In this document: one piece after another, positions 44,529 to 53,020 of the stretch | How positions within the stretch are numbered: the first letter of the stretch is position 1 | Layout: every line of letters begins with the position of its first letter | Source of the DNA: Bradyrhizobium lupini | Lineage (GTDB): Bacteria > Pseudomonadota > Alphaproteobacteria > Rhizobiales > Xanthobacteraceae | Length of the DNA: 64,000 nt | Assembly (NCBI RefSeq): GCF_040939785.1 | Contig: NZ_CP162553.1 | Location: 3,224,001 to 3,288,000 of the forward strand | Direction: 5' to 3' | Position numbers and translations under genes: made by a program | Notes under the pieces: generated by a model | Seen by the model: the letters and a program-made list of their open reading frames with translations, nothing else | Database searches by the model: none | What the model was told of the DNA's origin: nothing

Positions 44529-45845
44529 TTAGCTCAGAGCCGCAGGCTTGCCCTGGGGAAAACAGGCGGTGAAAGTGGCGCCCTGTTTGGGCACGCTTTC
44601 GATCAAAAGCCGGCCGCGATGACGGTTAAGAATATGTTTCACCAGCGACAATCCCAGGCCGGTGCCGCCCTGCGAGCGGCTGTCGCCGACATCGACCCGG
44701 TAGAAGCGCTCGGTCAGCCGCGGCAGGTGCTCCGGCGCGATGCCGGGGCCGAAATCCCGGACCAGCACCCGGATTTCCTGAGTTCCATCAGGGGCCGCGC
44801 CTGATATCAGCGACACGATAATGCGTCCACCGGAGGCGCCGTATTTGAGCGCGTTCTCGATCAAATTCTCGAACAGGCGGAGCAACTCCTCGCGGTCCCC
44901 CGCGATCAGCACCGGGGTCTCGGGCAGCTGGGTCTCGACCTCGACCTGGCGTTCCCGCGCCAGCGGCTCGAGCCCATCGGCGACCTGCAAGATGATCGGC
45001 AGCAGGTCGACCAGGGTGTCGGGCCGCACATGGGCCGACAGCTCCACCCGCGACAGCGACAAGAGATCGTCGATCAGGCGCGCCATCCGGGTGGCTTGGT
45101 TGTGCATGATGCCGAGGAAGCGCTCGCGCGCCTTGGGATCGTCCTTGGCCTGGCCCTGGAGCGTGTCGATGAAGCCGGACAGCGCGGCCAGCGGCGTGCG
45201 CAGCTCGTGGCTGGCATTGGCGACGAAATCGGCCCGCATTTCCTCGACCCGGCGCAGCGGCGTCTGGTCGTGAAAGGTCATCAGCATGCATTTGTCGGCG
45301 CCGCCAAAGGTGGTCGGCACCGGCACCGGCGTGATGGTCAGCTCCATCCAGCGATCGACCGGGACATGGTCGAGATAGGTCGCGCGCCGCGGCTCGGTGG
45401 TCGCGATCGACTCGCGCAGCGCCGTGATGATCTCGGGCGAGCGCAGCGCGAACTGGGCGAGCTCATTCCGGCGCAGTGCCGGCGCGAGCTGGGCGGCTGC
45501 GGCGTTGAGATGGATGACGCGGCCGGCGCGGTCGAGCAGCACCGCGGGATCGGGCATGCCGGCGACCACTGCGGCGACCGCCGCGCTCTCGACCGGGTTG
45601 ACGCGGCGGGTCTCTTCGCGCGAGGCGGCGGTATCGTGCAGGCGCCACGGGATCAGCGCTGCGGCCGCGATGCAGAGGAACACCGCAATCGCATGCAGCG
45701 CCGATAATTCCCCCAGCGAGACCACCACGGATAGCGCGAGCGCCGCGGCGATCAGGATGACGGTCGAGTGCCGCAGCCGGTCGGACCAGGGCGGGGAGGA
45801 GGGAGAAGTTGGGGCGTCGATCGCCATCGGGGCGGGCTTCTCCAA
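44529..45845 (-). CDS. phoR: Phosphate sensor histidine kinase PhoR
   Basis: The product is 438 residues. Two membrane helices (residues about 27-68) are followed by a PAS domain (residues about 90-190, [20 protein letters not shown]). The dimerisation domain has the phospho-accepting His213 in [16 protein letters not shown]. The ATPase domain has N box [15 protein letters not shown], the G1 box [16 protein letters not shown] and G2 [14 protein letters not shown]. It phosphorylates PhoB when phosphate is low, through contact with Pst and PhoU. It precedes pstS in the same direction, with the Pho box in the gap. Confidence 0.94.
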   Translation of the reverse strand: MEKPAPMAIDAPTSPSSPPWSDRLRHSTVILIAAALALSVVVSLGELSALHAIAVFLCIAAAALIPWRLHDTAASREETRRVNPVESAAVAAVVAGMPDPAVLLDRAGRVIHLNAAAAQLAPALRRNELAQFALRSPEIITALRESIATTEPRRATYLDHVPVDRWMELTITPVPVPTTFGGADKCMLMTFHDQTPLRRVEEMRADFVANASHELRTPLAALSGFIDTLQGQAKDDPKARERFLGIMHNQATRMARLIDDLLSLSRVELSAHVRPDTLVDLLPIILQVADGLEPLARERQVEVETQLPETPVLIAGDREELLRLFENLIENALKYGASGGRIIVSLISGAAPDGTQEIRVLVRDFGPGIAPEHLPRLTERFYRVDVGDSRSQGGTGLGLSLVKHILNRHRGRLLIESVPKQGATFTACFPQGKPAALS

Positions 45846-45860
45846 AAGGCCTTGCGCCGG

Positions 45861-46916
45861 TCAGGCGCCGCTGTCGCTGCGCTTTCTCACGTAAGCGGCT
45901 TCAGGCGCGGGGCCGGGGTCGAGCTTGAGCGCAGCCTGCTGCAGGCGCTTCGATCGTGCGCCGATGATAACTTCGCGAAACGTCAGCAAGATTACAGATA
46001 TGACAAAAGGGGACAGATAATAGAGGACGCGGAACAGCAGCATCCCGCCCAGCAGCTCCTCGCGGTCCATCTGCCAGAGCCCGACCAGCATCGCCGCGTC
46101 GAACACGCCAAGGCCTCCGGGCGAATGGCTGGCAAAGCCGAGCAGCGTGGCCGAGACGAAGATCACCGCGACCACCACGAAACCGAGATTGGGCTCGTCA
46201 GGGACCAGCACGTACATCGCGAGCGCGCAGAAGCCGAGATCGATGATGCCGATCGCGATCTGGAGCAGCGTCAGCGGGCCGCCCGGCAGCATCACGGTCC
46301 AGGGCCCGCGGCCGACCATGCGCGGCTGGGTCCAGACCCAGACCACGTAAGCGACCAGTCCGACGATGATCATCATCGCCAGCATCCGGTTCAGCCAGGG
46401 CGGAAGCATGTCGATCGAGGCCGCGGCTTCCGGATGATAGGAGATGCCGAGGCCCAGCACCGCGGCATTGCCGAGCCAGAAGGTCAGGCCGGCGAGGAAG
46501 CAGATCTTTGCGACGTCGATCGCGTTCAGGCCATAGGCGGAATAGATGCGGTAGCGCACCGCGCCGCCGGTGAAGACGCTGGCGCCGACATTGTGGCCGA
46601 TCGAATAGCTGGTGAAGGCAGCGAGCGCGTTAATCCGATAGGGCACGTGGGGATGGCCGATCGCGCGCACGGCGAACAGGTCGTAGAAGGTCAGCGTGAA
46701 ATAGCCCGCAGCGACGAACAGCGCCGCCATCGCGATCTGGCTCGGCTCGGTGCTCTTGATCGCTTCGAGGACTTCGTTGACATCGATGCCGCGCAGCATG
46801 TGGTAGAGCACATAGCAAGCGATGCCGATGACCGCGACGCTGATCACAACTCCAAGCTTATGCAGGATTTGCTTCTGGCGCAGAAACGACATCGCCCTGC
46901 GTATGGCTTCCAGCAT
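45861..46916 (-). CDS. Flippase-like (LPG synthase N-domain type) membrane protein
   Basis: This 351-residue protein has about seven to eight hydrophobic helices and the UPF0104/lysylphosphatidylglycerol-synthase transmembrane pattern. It includes YSIGHNVGASVFTGGAVRYR and the conserved ASHSPGGLGVFDAAMLVGL. It lacks the C-terminal aminoacyl-transfer domain, so it is a stand-alone membrane part that may move or sense a lipid. It lies directly upstream of phoR in the same direction (about 15 bases between them), so the two may be co-transcribed. The function is not known. Confidence 0.85.
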   Translation of the reverse strand: MLEAIRRAMSFLRQKQILHKLGVVISVAVIGIACYVLYHMLRGIDVNEVLEAIKSTEPSQIAMAALFVAAGYFTLTFYDLFAVRAIGHPHVPYRINALAAFTSYSIGHNVGASVFTGGAVRYRIYSAYGLNAIDVAKICFLAGLTFWLGNAAVLGLGISYHPEAAASIDMLPPWLNRMLAMMIIVGLVAYVVWVWTQPRMVGRGPWTVMLPGGPLTLLQIAIGIIDLGFCALAMYVLVPDEPNLGFVVVAVIFVSATLLGFASHSPGGLGVFDAAMLVGLWQMDREELLGGMLLFRVLYYLSPFVISVILLTFREVIIGARSKRLQQAALKLDPGPAPEAAYVRKRSDSGA

Positions 46917-47425
46917 CTAAACCTCGAACAACGCTTCAGCGGCCAGGGTGGCCGGCGAACAGGCGGACGACACGCAGGCACCCGACGAATCCTCGCCGGC
47001 GGCTCCGGCATCGCGCATGCCCCCTGCCCCTCCACTAGCGCGTTTTGGGGCGGAGTGGAATTCGACAATTCGAACAAAAAGTCGTGGCTTCAAGGTTTTA
47101 GGCAGGTTGCGGGCTCCTGATGCACGGTTTGGCGCTTTCGGCGGCAAGCCTGACGCGAATCTCCATGGCCATCCTGGCGCAGACGCCATGAAGTTTTGAT
47201 GATTTCGGCCGTACAATGTTCCGTCACGGCTTAAGTCGAAATCAATCTATGGGCGGGATTTCGCTGTTGAAAGAGGGTCGCGCCGCGCGCGGCCGCTGCG
47301 GCGCGCACGATTACGTGGCCGACGGCTCGCGCTCGATCATCCGGTTGCACTGCGACATCACAGACGTCATTGCGGCCGCCCGCCAGCGGCCGCGATGAGC
47401 ACGTCGTTCGGAGGTAGCGTTCTGC
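46917..47425. other. 509-base region without a convincing gene
   Basis: The region separates the flippase-like gene from dbjA and contains an AT-richer stretch at about 47040-47110. One possible small gene is at 47249-47398 (49 codons, MGGISLLKEGRAARGRCGAH start). It lacks a clear ribosome-binding site, and I could not decide whether it is expressed. No RNA gene or repeat was seen. Confidence 0.4.
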
Positions 47426-48358
47426 TCAGGCCGCAAGCTGCGGGCGCACTGCCTCGATGCCCGCGATCCAGCCGGCGACGGAGCGCCCGATCGCCCCGGG
47501 GTGATCCTCCTGGAGGAAATGCAGGCCGGCGCCGAGACGAACCAGCGCGCAGTGCTTCAGGGAGGCTGCAAACCGTTCGGCAAATTCCGGTGAGACCAGA
47601 GCTCCGGGCTCGCCGGTGAACAGGAGCTTTGGATAGAACGACGCGGCCAGCGCTGCATGCGCGGACTGCAGAGCCTGATAAACGTCAGCGGGCTCGCCTG
47701 CGATCGGCAGTTCGCGCGGAAGTGCAAGAACGGGCCGGCGGCTCTCTGGTGTTGGAAACGGCGCGCGATAGGGCGCCATCTCGTCATCGCTGAGCTTGCG
47801 GACCATGCCGCCGGGTAGCACGCGCTCGACGAAGGCATTCGCCTCGAGGATCATCGCCTCGCCCTCGCCCGGCGTCCTGAATTTACGGAAGGCCGCCCGC
47901 GCCGCCTCGGCATGCTCCTGCTCTGCGGCAACCTCGGTGTCGTGGAAGTCCTGCCAGGTCGGCATCGGACGAATGAATTCCATGAAGGCAAGGCCGCGCA
48001 CGAAATCCGGCCGGCGCGCCGCAAGATGAAATGCGAGCGCCGTGCCCCAATCCTGCGCGACCAGATAGGCCGACGTAATGCCGCGCTGTTCGATGAAGGC
48101 ATCGAGATAGCGGACGTGATCGAAGAAGCGGTACGCGATGTCGGGCTTGTCGGACTGACCGAAGCCGATGTTGTCGGGCGCGAGGCAATGCGCGACCGGT
48201 GACACCAACGGCATGATGTTGCGCCAGATGTGCGAGGACGTCGGATTGCCGTGCAGGAAGAGCGCGACCGGCGCGTTCTGCGCGCCTGCCTCACGATAGG
48301 CCATGCTGCTTCCGAGGACGGACGCTTTGCGAATCTTGATGTCGATCTGCTTGGTCAT
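47426..48358 (-). CDS. dbjA: Haloalkane dehalogenase (DbjA-like)
   Basis: This 310-residue alpha/beta hydrolase cleaves carbon-halogen bonds of haloalkanes. The catalytic positions match DbjA of Bradyrhizobium exactly: nucleophile Asp103 in AQDWGT with Trp104, acid Glu127 in FMEFIRP, base His280 in GAGLHFLQEDH, and halide-binding Asn38 in HGNPTSSHIW. This is the HLD-II arrangement. The ATG at 48358 overlaps the stop of the TetR gene (ATGA), so the two are translationally coupled. The frame is open upstream beyond this but is not protein-like. The natural halogenated substrate is not known. Confidence 0.93.
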   Translation of the reverse strand: MTKQIDIKIRKASVLGSSMAYREAGAQNAPVALFLHGNPTSSHIWRNIMPLVSPVAHCLAPDNIGFGQSDKPDIAYRFFDHVRYLDAFIEQRGITSAYLVAQDWGTALAFHLAARRPDFVRGLAFMEFIRPMPTWQDFHDTEVAAEQEHAEAARAAFRKFRTPGEGEAMILEANAFVERVLPGGMVRKLSDDEMAPYRAPFPTPESRRPVLALPRELPIAGEPADVYQALQSAHAALAASFYPKLLFTGEPGALVSPEFAERFAASLKHCALVRLGAGLHFLQEDHPGAIGRSVAGWIAGIEAVRPQLAA

Positions 48359-48945
48359 GTCAGCTCCTTGAACACGGTTTGGAATGCGATGCTCTTGAAA
48401 CGTTCGAGCGCTTTGGGATTGCGGTCGACCTTCATGCGCAGGATCGCGCCCTGCCAGGACGCGAGCAGGAAGTCTGCGAGCTCCTCGGGCTCGAAATCGG
48501 ATGCGATCTCGCCGCGGGTCTGCGCCTCGGCGATGCAGGCGGCGAACGGCACGCGCCATTCGGCAAAGATGTCGGCGAGGCGCACGCGCAGCATCTCGCT
48601 GCTGCCGGTCGCTTCCAGACTGAGATCGCCGATCAGGCAGCCGCGACCAAAGCCGTCGGCTTCCAGCCTGCCCGTGATGACGTCGAGGTAGCGCTTGAGC
48701 CGTGCGCGGGGGCTCAGCGAGACATCCTGCAATGCCTCCGCGACCAAGCTCCTGGTGAGATCGAAATAGCGGTCGAGCACCTCGGAGGCGAACGCTTCCT
48801 TGGAGCGGAAATGATTGGTGAAGGACCCCTGCGGCGCGCCCGCAGCAGTGGTGACGTCGCGCACGCTGGTGCCGTGATAGCCGGTCCGAAACATGACCTT
48901 CAGGCCGGCGTCGAGAATGGCGTCTTTGAGCGAGGGCTTTGGCAT
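48355..48945 (-). CDS. TetR/AcrR-family regulator
   Basis: The product is 196 residues. The N-terminal helix-turn-helix is AILDAGLKVMFRTGYHGTSV then RDVTTAAGAPQGSFTNHFRS, and a C-terminal ligand pocket of mostly helices contains one Cys (GRGCLIGDL). It lies directly upstream of dbjA and overlaps its start by four bases. It is the probable repressor of its own operon, sensing a dehalogenase substrate or a reactive electrophile. A near-perfect palindrome lies nine bases before its start. Confidence 0.91.
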   Translation of the reverse strand: MPKPSLKDAILDAGLKVMFRTGYHGTSVRDVTTAAGAPQGSFTNHFRSKEAFASEVLDRYFDLTRSLVAEALQDVSLSPRARLKRYLDVITGRLEADGFGRGCLIGDLSLEATGSSEMLRVRLADIFAEWRVPFAACIAEAQTRGEIASDFEPEELADFLLASWQGAILRMKVDRNPKALERFKSIAFQTVFKELT

Positions 48946-48953
48946 GGCGAAAT

Positions 48954-48971
48954 AATACGCACGTACGTATT
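48954..48971 (-). promoter_or_regulatory. Likely TetR operator
   Basis: AATACGCACGTACGTATT is an 18-base inverted repeat with one mismatch (AATACGCAC against GTACGTATT), 9 bases upstream of the TetR start. Its length and position are typical for TetR-family autoregulation of a regulator-dbjA operon. Confidence 0.65.
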
Positions 48972-49065
48972 AATGTCAAGCGCCCCGCCCTTGCCCTTGA
49001 AACCTGATGGCGGAGCAAGTGATGAGCGCGATAGCGGGCGCGCGTTTGCCTCTCAGCTCAGCCGC

Positions 49066-49368
49066 TCAGGCCGGCGGCATGCTGCGTGCGACCACCCGAT
49101 CGCGCAGCCAGGCGCCGATGGCGGCGCCGACGAGGTAGCAGCCGAACATGGTCAGGCCGAGGTCGAGCCAGTAGCCGAAGCGACCGGGGACCACATGCGC
49201 GAACGAGGCCGCGACCAGGCCGGCAACAAGCACGGCGAGCCAGCGCGCGGTCACCTTCGAGGTGCCGTTGCCGCGCTGGACCACCGAGATCCAGCCCATG
49301 CAGAAGCCGAGCAGCAGCGAGCCGATCAGCCAGCCCAGATGGAACGAGACGAGATAGGGCATCGTCAC
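49066..49368 (-). CDS. Small membrane protein, hypothetical
   Basis: This 100-residue protein has about three hydrophobic segments (residues about 5-25, 43-60 and 68-88) with Gly-rich positions. I recognise no named family. Its ATG overlaps the stop of the OmpA/BON gene by four bases (ATGA), so it is translated as part of that operon and may help anchor or assemble that envelope protein. Confidence 0.75.
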   Translation of the reverse strand: MTMPYLVSFHLGWLIGSLLLGFCMGWISVVQRGNGTSKVTARWLAVLVAGLVAASFAHVVPGRFGYWLDLGLTMFGCYLVGAAIGAWLRDRVVARSMPPA

Positions 49369-50759
49369 CTCACCAGAAATTCGATGCGGCGGTTCTGCGC
49401 CTTGGCGTCTTCGCTGTCATTGCCGGCGACTGGCTGCGTGCTGCCGTAGCCGACCGCGGTGAACCGGTTGGCAGGCAGGCCGGCCTTGACCAGATAGTCG
49501 ATCACCGCCTGCGCGCGCTTCTCCGAGAGTGCCTGGTTGAAGGAATCCTCGCCGTCGGCATCGGTATGCCCGGCGACCTCGATATTGGTGGTGGGGCATC
49601 GCAATGCCGTCTCGATCAGATGATCGAGAATGCCGGCGGAATCCGGATCGATCTCGGCGCGCTTCGCCCCGAAGCGAATCTTGGCCTTGGCCAAGAGCTC
49701 GGAGAACAATTGCTGGCACACGGTGCCGTCGACCGGCCCGGCCGCGGGCTTCACCGTGATCTCCGGCTTGTACTGCCAGTTTTTCGGAAAATCCTTGCCG
49801 AGGCCTGCGCGGATGTCGTTGGCGGCACCTTCATAGAGCGCATCGCCCGCCAGCTTCACCTCGCGGTCGGACACGACGAGCGTGCCGGTCGACAGTCGCG
49901 ACAGCGCGCCGAGCGCTGCGACCACGGCGGGGCTGAACGAGCCGGGCGCGCCGACGCTGGCCTTGAGATTGTCGACGACCTTTTCGTTGAAGAATTTCCG
50001 CGACGCACTGGTGGCGATGGCCGCGTGGACATTGTTGTCGGGAACATAGCCGGTCAGCGTCACCGTCGCAGCCACCGGATCCTTGTAAGCCTGGAACACG
50101 TAAGGCGGCGCCTTGACATCGTTGGCGGCGATCGAAAAGCCCTCGGGCAGGTTTTTAAGTGCCGCTGCGACCGCTTCGCGGCCGCCGAGATCGCGCGCCA
50201 TCCCCGACAGAGTGACTTTGGTGTCTGTGATCGTGATCTTGCCGTCCTTGAGCTTGCCGATCTGGTCGAGCAGCAGCATCGCAGCCGCCTCGAACCGCGG
50301 CGGTGCGCCGCGCGCCAAACCCATCTGATCGGCCACCTCGGTGCCGCCGACCTCCTTGCGGGCCGCCTCGGTCAGGCGGCCCTTCATCGACGGCAGCGGC
50401 GCGGAGCCCGACAGCGTCACCCGCACCACGTCGCGTTCGGCGTTCCAGACGAAGGGCTTTGCCTCGGGCACGAGGCGGGTCCGGTCGTCGACCAGGCGCA
50501 CGCCGGGGACCGTCTCGACCGCCACAACGGCGTCGCGGCGCCCCTCCTCGGAAAACGCGTCCGCAGCCAGGCTGACGTCGCGGCCATCCACCGCGATCCG
50601 GGTCTTGTCCAGAACGGTATCCTTTAGCGCCGCCGAGCTGCGGGCGGAAAGGTCCGCCTCGACCGGCAAAGTGTTATTCCAGGCCGCAAATCCCCACATG
50701 ACGGCCAGGGGGATCAGCCCCGGCCACCATTTGCTGGCCCACCTGAAAAGCTTGTGCAT
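49365..50759 (-). CDS. OmpA-family protein with BON-like repeats
   Basis: The product is 464 residues. One N-terminal membrane helix (about residues 8-30) is followed by several BON-like modules (TDTKVTLSGMARDLGGREAV, ATVTLTGYVPDNNVHAAIAT, VSDREVKLAGDALYEGAAND). The C-terminal OmpA peptidoglycan-binding domain spans about residues 350-464, with TNIEVAGHTDADGEDSFNQA and GYGSTQPVAGNDSEDAKAQN then RRIEF. The layout resembles ArfA-like envelope proteins. It is probably anchored in the inner membrane and reaches the wall. I chose ATG 50759 (MHKLFRWASKWWPGL). Confidence 0.88.
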   Translation of the reverse strand: MHKLFRWASKWWPGLIPLAVMWGFAAWNNTLPVEADLSARSSAALKDTVLDKTRIAVDGRDVSLAADAFSEEGRRDAVVAVETVPGVRLVDDRTRLVPEAKPFVWNAERDVVRVTLSGSAPLPSMKGRLTEAARKEVGGTEVADQMGLARGAPPRFEAAAMLLLDQIGKLKDGKITITDTKVTLSGMARDLGGREAVAAALKNLPEGFSIAANDVKAPPYVFQAYKDPVAATVTLTGYVPDNNVHAAIATSASRKFFNEKVVDNLKASVGAPGSFSPAVVAALGALSRLSTGTLVVSDREVKLAGDALYEGAANDIRAGLGKDFPKNWQYKPEITVKPAAGPVDGTVCQQLFSELLAKAKIRFGAKRAEIDPDSAGILDHLIETALRCPTTNIEVAGHTDADGEDSFNQALSEKRAQAVIDYLVKAGLPANRFTAVGYGSTQPVAGNDSEDAKAQNRRIEFLVR

Positions 50760-50923
50760 TCGACGACCCGAACTCTGGAACCGGAGACAAAACAAACCCT
50801 TGGCAGGCTGTCAAACCGGAAATGACGCCCTTCCGAAGGCCGGGCCTGGACAATTGGAATAACTTTTTCTTCAAGGGTTCTTCCGTAAGTTGAAAGCGGA
50901 ATGCCAAAGTCCGCCAGCGGGTC

Positions 50924-51982
50924 ATGAAACAACTCCGTAACAACGTCATCCGCGCCGGGCTGGAAGCACTCTATTTCAGCGGCGCCCACCACCTGTTGCG
51001 CCCGCTTTTGTCGGGCGTCGGCGCCATATTCATGCTGCATCACGTGCGGCCGGCCCGCGGCGCGGCGTTCCAGCCGAACCGGCATCTCGAAGTCACCCCC
51101 GAATTCCTGCGTGCCACACTGCGCCACCTGCGCGCGCGCGAGATCGACATCGTCAGCATGGACGAGCTGCATGAGCGGCTGGTGCGGCGCCGGTTCGACC
51201 GCCGCTTCGCCGCCTTCACGCTCGACGATGGCTATCGCGACAATCTCGATTTTGCGCTGCCAGTTCTGCGCGAATTTGACGCGCCCTTGGCGGTCTATGT
51301 CGCCAGCGATTTCGCGGAGGGGACGGGCCGGCTGTGGTGGGAGGCGCTGGAGGCCGTGATCGCCAAGACCGAGCAGATCGAGGTGACGATCGGCAATGCC
51401 GCGCTGCGGCTCGATGCGACGACGCCAGCCGCCAAGCAGGTGGCGTTCGATCGCCTGCACGACTGGTTGCGCGCACTGCCCGGCGAGCACGATCTCAAGC
51501 GCGAGATCGAGGCGCTCTGCACGAAGTACGGCGTCGACATGGCCGCGCTGTGCCGCAGCCTCTGCCTGTCCTGGGACGAGGTGAAGACATTTGCCGCCGA
51601 TCCCCTGGTCACGATCGGCGCGCATTCCGTCAGCCATTGCAATCTCGCCAAGCAAAGCGAAGCGATCGCCACGCAGGAGATGGCCGTGAGCCGCGCGCGG
51701 ATCGAGCAGGCGCTCGGCCGCAACGTTCAACATCTGGCCTATCCCTATGGCGATCGCGAGGCGGCGGGCGAGCGTGAATTCGTGCTCGCTGCATCCGCCG
51801 GCTTCAAGACCGCGGTGACGACGCGGCCCGGCATGCTGTTCGCCGAAGACGCCGGCCGCATGACGGCGCTGCCACGGGTCTCGCTCAACGGCAATTACCA
51901 GGACACGCGGATTCTGCCGGTGCTGACCTCGGGCGCCGCGACCGCGATGTGGAACGGCTTCCGCAGGATCGCGGCGGCTTAA
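50924..51982 (+). CDS. Polysaccharide deacetylase family protein
   Basis: This 352-residue NodB-like carbohydrate esterase has motif 1, the metal and catalytic Asp region, as FTLDDGYRDNLDFALPVL (about residue 98). Motif 2 appears as IGAHSVSHCNLAK (about residue 228) with the His-x3-x4-His pair. LAYPYGDREAAGERE follows. The N terminus is hydrophobic but not a clear signal peptide. It may remove acetyl groups from a cell-surface glycan. It diverges from the OmpA/BON gene. Confidence 0.88.
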   Translation: MKQLRNNVIRAGLEALYFSGAHHLLRPLLSGVGAIFMLHHVRPARGAAFQPNRHLEVTPEFLRATLRHLRAREIDIVSMDELHERLVRRRFDRRFAAFTLDDGYRDNLDFALPVLREFDAPLAVYVASDFAEGTGRLWWEALEAVIAKTEQIEVTIGNAALRLDATTPAAKQVAFDRLHDWLRALPGEHDLKREIEALCTKYGVDMAALCRSLCLSWDEVKTFAADPLVTIGAHSVSHCNLAKQSEAIATQEMAVSRARIEQALGRNVQHLAYPYGDREAAGEREFVLAASAGFKTAVTTRPGMLFAEDAGRMTALPRVSLNGNYQDTRILPVLTSGAATAMWNGFRRIAAA

Positions 51983-52012
51983 ATCTCTCCGTCTTGGCTG
52001 CCCGAACTCGGA

Positions 52013-52040
52013 CGTCGTCATGGCGAAAGCCAGGACGACG
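52013..52040. repeat. Near-perfect 12-bp palindrome (family C)
   Basis: CGTCGTCATGGC and GCCAGGACGACG (one mismatch) flank GAAA. It lies between the deacetylase end and the SDR start and is almost the same as 35739-35766. Confidence 0.7.
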
Positions 52041-52108
52041 ATGCGGCGCTTTCCTTGACTCCCCTCCCTACCCCGCTCAAAACGTCGCCAAACACCAAGG
52101 GAGGCACC

Positions 52109-52909
52109 ATGTTCAACGATCTGTTCTCGCTCAAAGGCCGCGTCGCGCTGGTGACCGGTGGTTCGCGCGGCATCGGCAAGATGATCGCGGCGGGATTTCT
52201 CAGCGCGGGAGCCGCGAAGGTCTACATCACCGCGCGCAAGGCAGGACCTTGCGAGGCCACCGCGAGAGAGCTGTCAGGCCGATATGACGGTGAGTGCATC
52301 GCGCTGCCGATCGACATCTCGACCGTCGACGGCTGCGACAGGCTCGCTGGCGAAATCATCAAGCTGGAGCCGAAGCTCAACATCCTCGTCAACAATGCAG
52401 GGGCTGCCTGGGGCGCGGAGTTCGACGAATTCCCCGAAAGCGGCTGGGACAAGGTGATGGACCTCAACGTCAAGTCGCTGTTCTTCCTGACCAAGGCGCT
52501 GGCCAAGCCGCTGCGCGCGGCGGCTTCGCATGAGCGGCCCGCCAAGGTCATCAACATCGCCTCGGTTGACGGCATTTTCATCAATCCCGGCGAGACCTAC
52601 TCCTATGCCGCGAGCAAGGCCGCGGTGATCCATTTGACGCGGCGCATGGCGACGAAACTGATCAAGGACAACGTCAACGTCACCGCGATCGCGCCCGGCG
52701 CGTTCAAGTCCGACATGAACCGGGCTGCGCGCGACCATTCGGACGAGGTCGCCAAGCGCATTCCGGCGCGGCGGATCGGAACCGACGAGGACATGGCCGG
52801 CGTGGCGATCTATCTCGCCTCGCGCGCGGGTGACTACGTGGTCGGCAACACCATCGCGGTGGATGGCGGCGTGGTGTACGCGAACGCGGGGCTAGAGATC
52901 GCGGGGTAG
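52109..52909 (+). CDS. Short-chain dehydrogenase/reductase
   Basis: This 266-residue Rossmann-fold oxidoreductase has the cofactor motif TGGSRGIG (about residue 16) and NNAGAAWG. The catalytic set appears as Ser in INIASVDG plus Tyr and Lys in YSYAASKAAVI. A C-terminal VVGNTIAVDGG follows. It likely uses NAD(P)H. The substrate is unknown. I chose ATG 52109, which follows AAGGGAGG. It converges with boxB. Confidence 0.9.
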   Translation: MFNDLFSLKGRVALVTGGSRGIGKMIAAGFLSAGAAKVYITARKAGPCEATARELSGRYDGECIALPIDISTVDGCDRLAGEIIKLEPKLNILVNNAGAAWGAEFDEFPESGWDKVMDLNVKSLFFLTKALAKPLRAAASHERPAKVINIASVDGIFINPGETYSYAASKAAVIHLTRRMATKLIKDNVNVTAIAPGAFKSDMNRAARDHSDEVAKRIPARRIGTDEDMAGVAIYLASRAGDYVVGNTIAVDGGVVYANAGLEIAG

Positions 52910-52950
52910 GCGGGGGCGCGTCAGCACGACGCCCTCACCTCACACTCCGG

Positions 52951-52979
52951 TGTAGTCCCGGCCTTCGCCGGGACGACAG
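52951..52979. repeat. Short palindrome between convergent genes (family B unit)
   Basis: GTAGTCCCGGC and GCCGGGACGAC form a stem around CTTC. It lies between the SDR end and the boxB end and may serve as a bidirectional transcript end. Confidence 0.65.
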
Positions 52980-53020
52980 GTGAGTATGTAGCGCGGCCGT
53001 CGCGCGCTCGCTGGCGGCCC

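Noticed and set aside
47249..47398. Small 49-codon gene starting MGGISLLKEG
   Set aside because: It has no clear Shine-Dalgarno sequence, domain or neighbour support, so it was only mentioned under the intergenic region.
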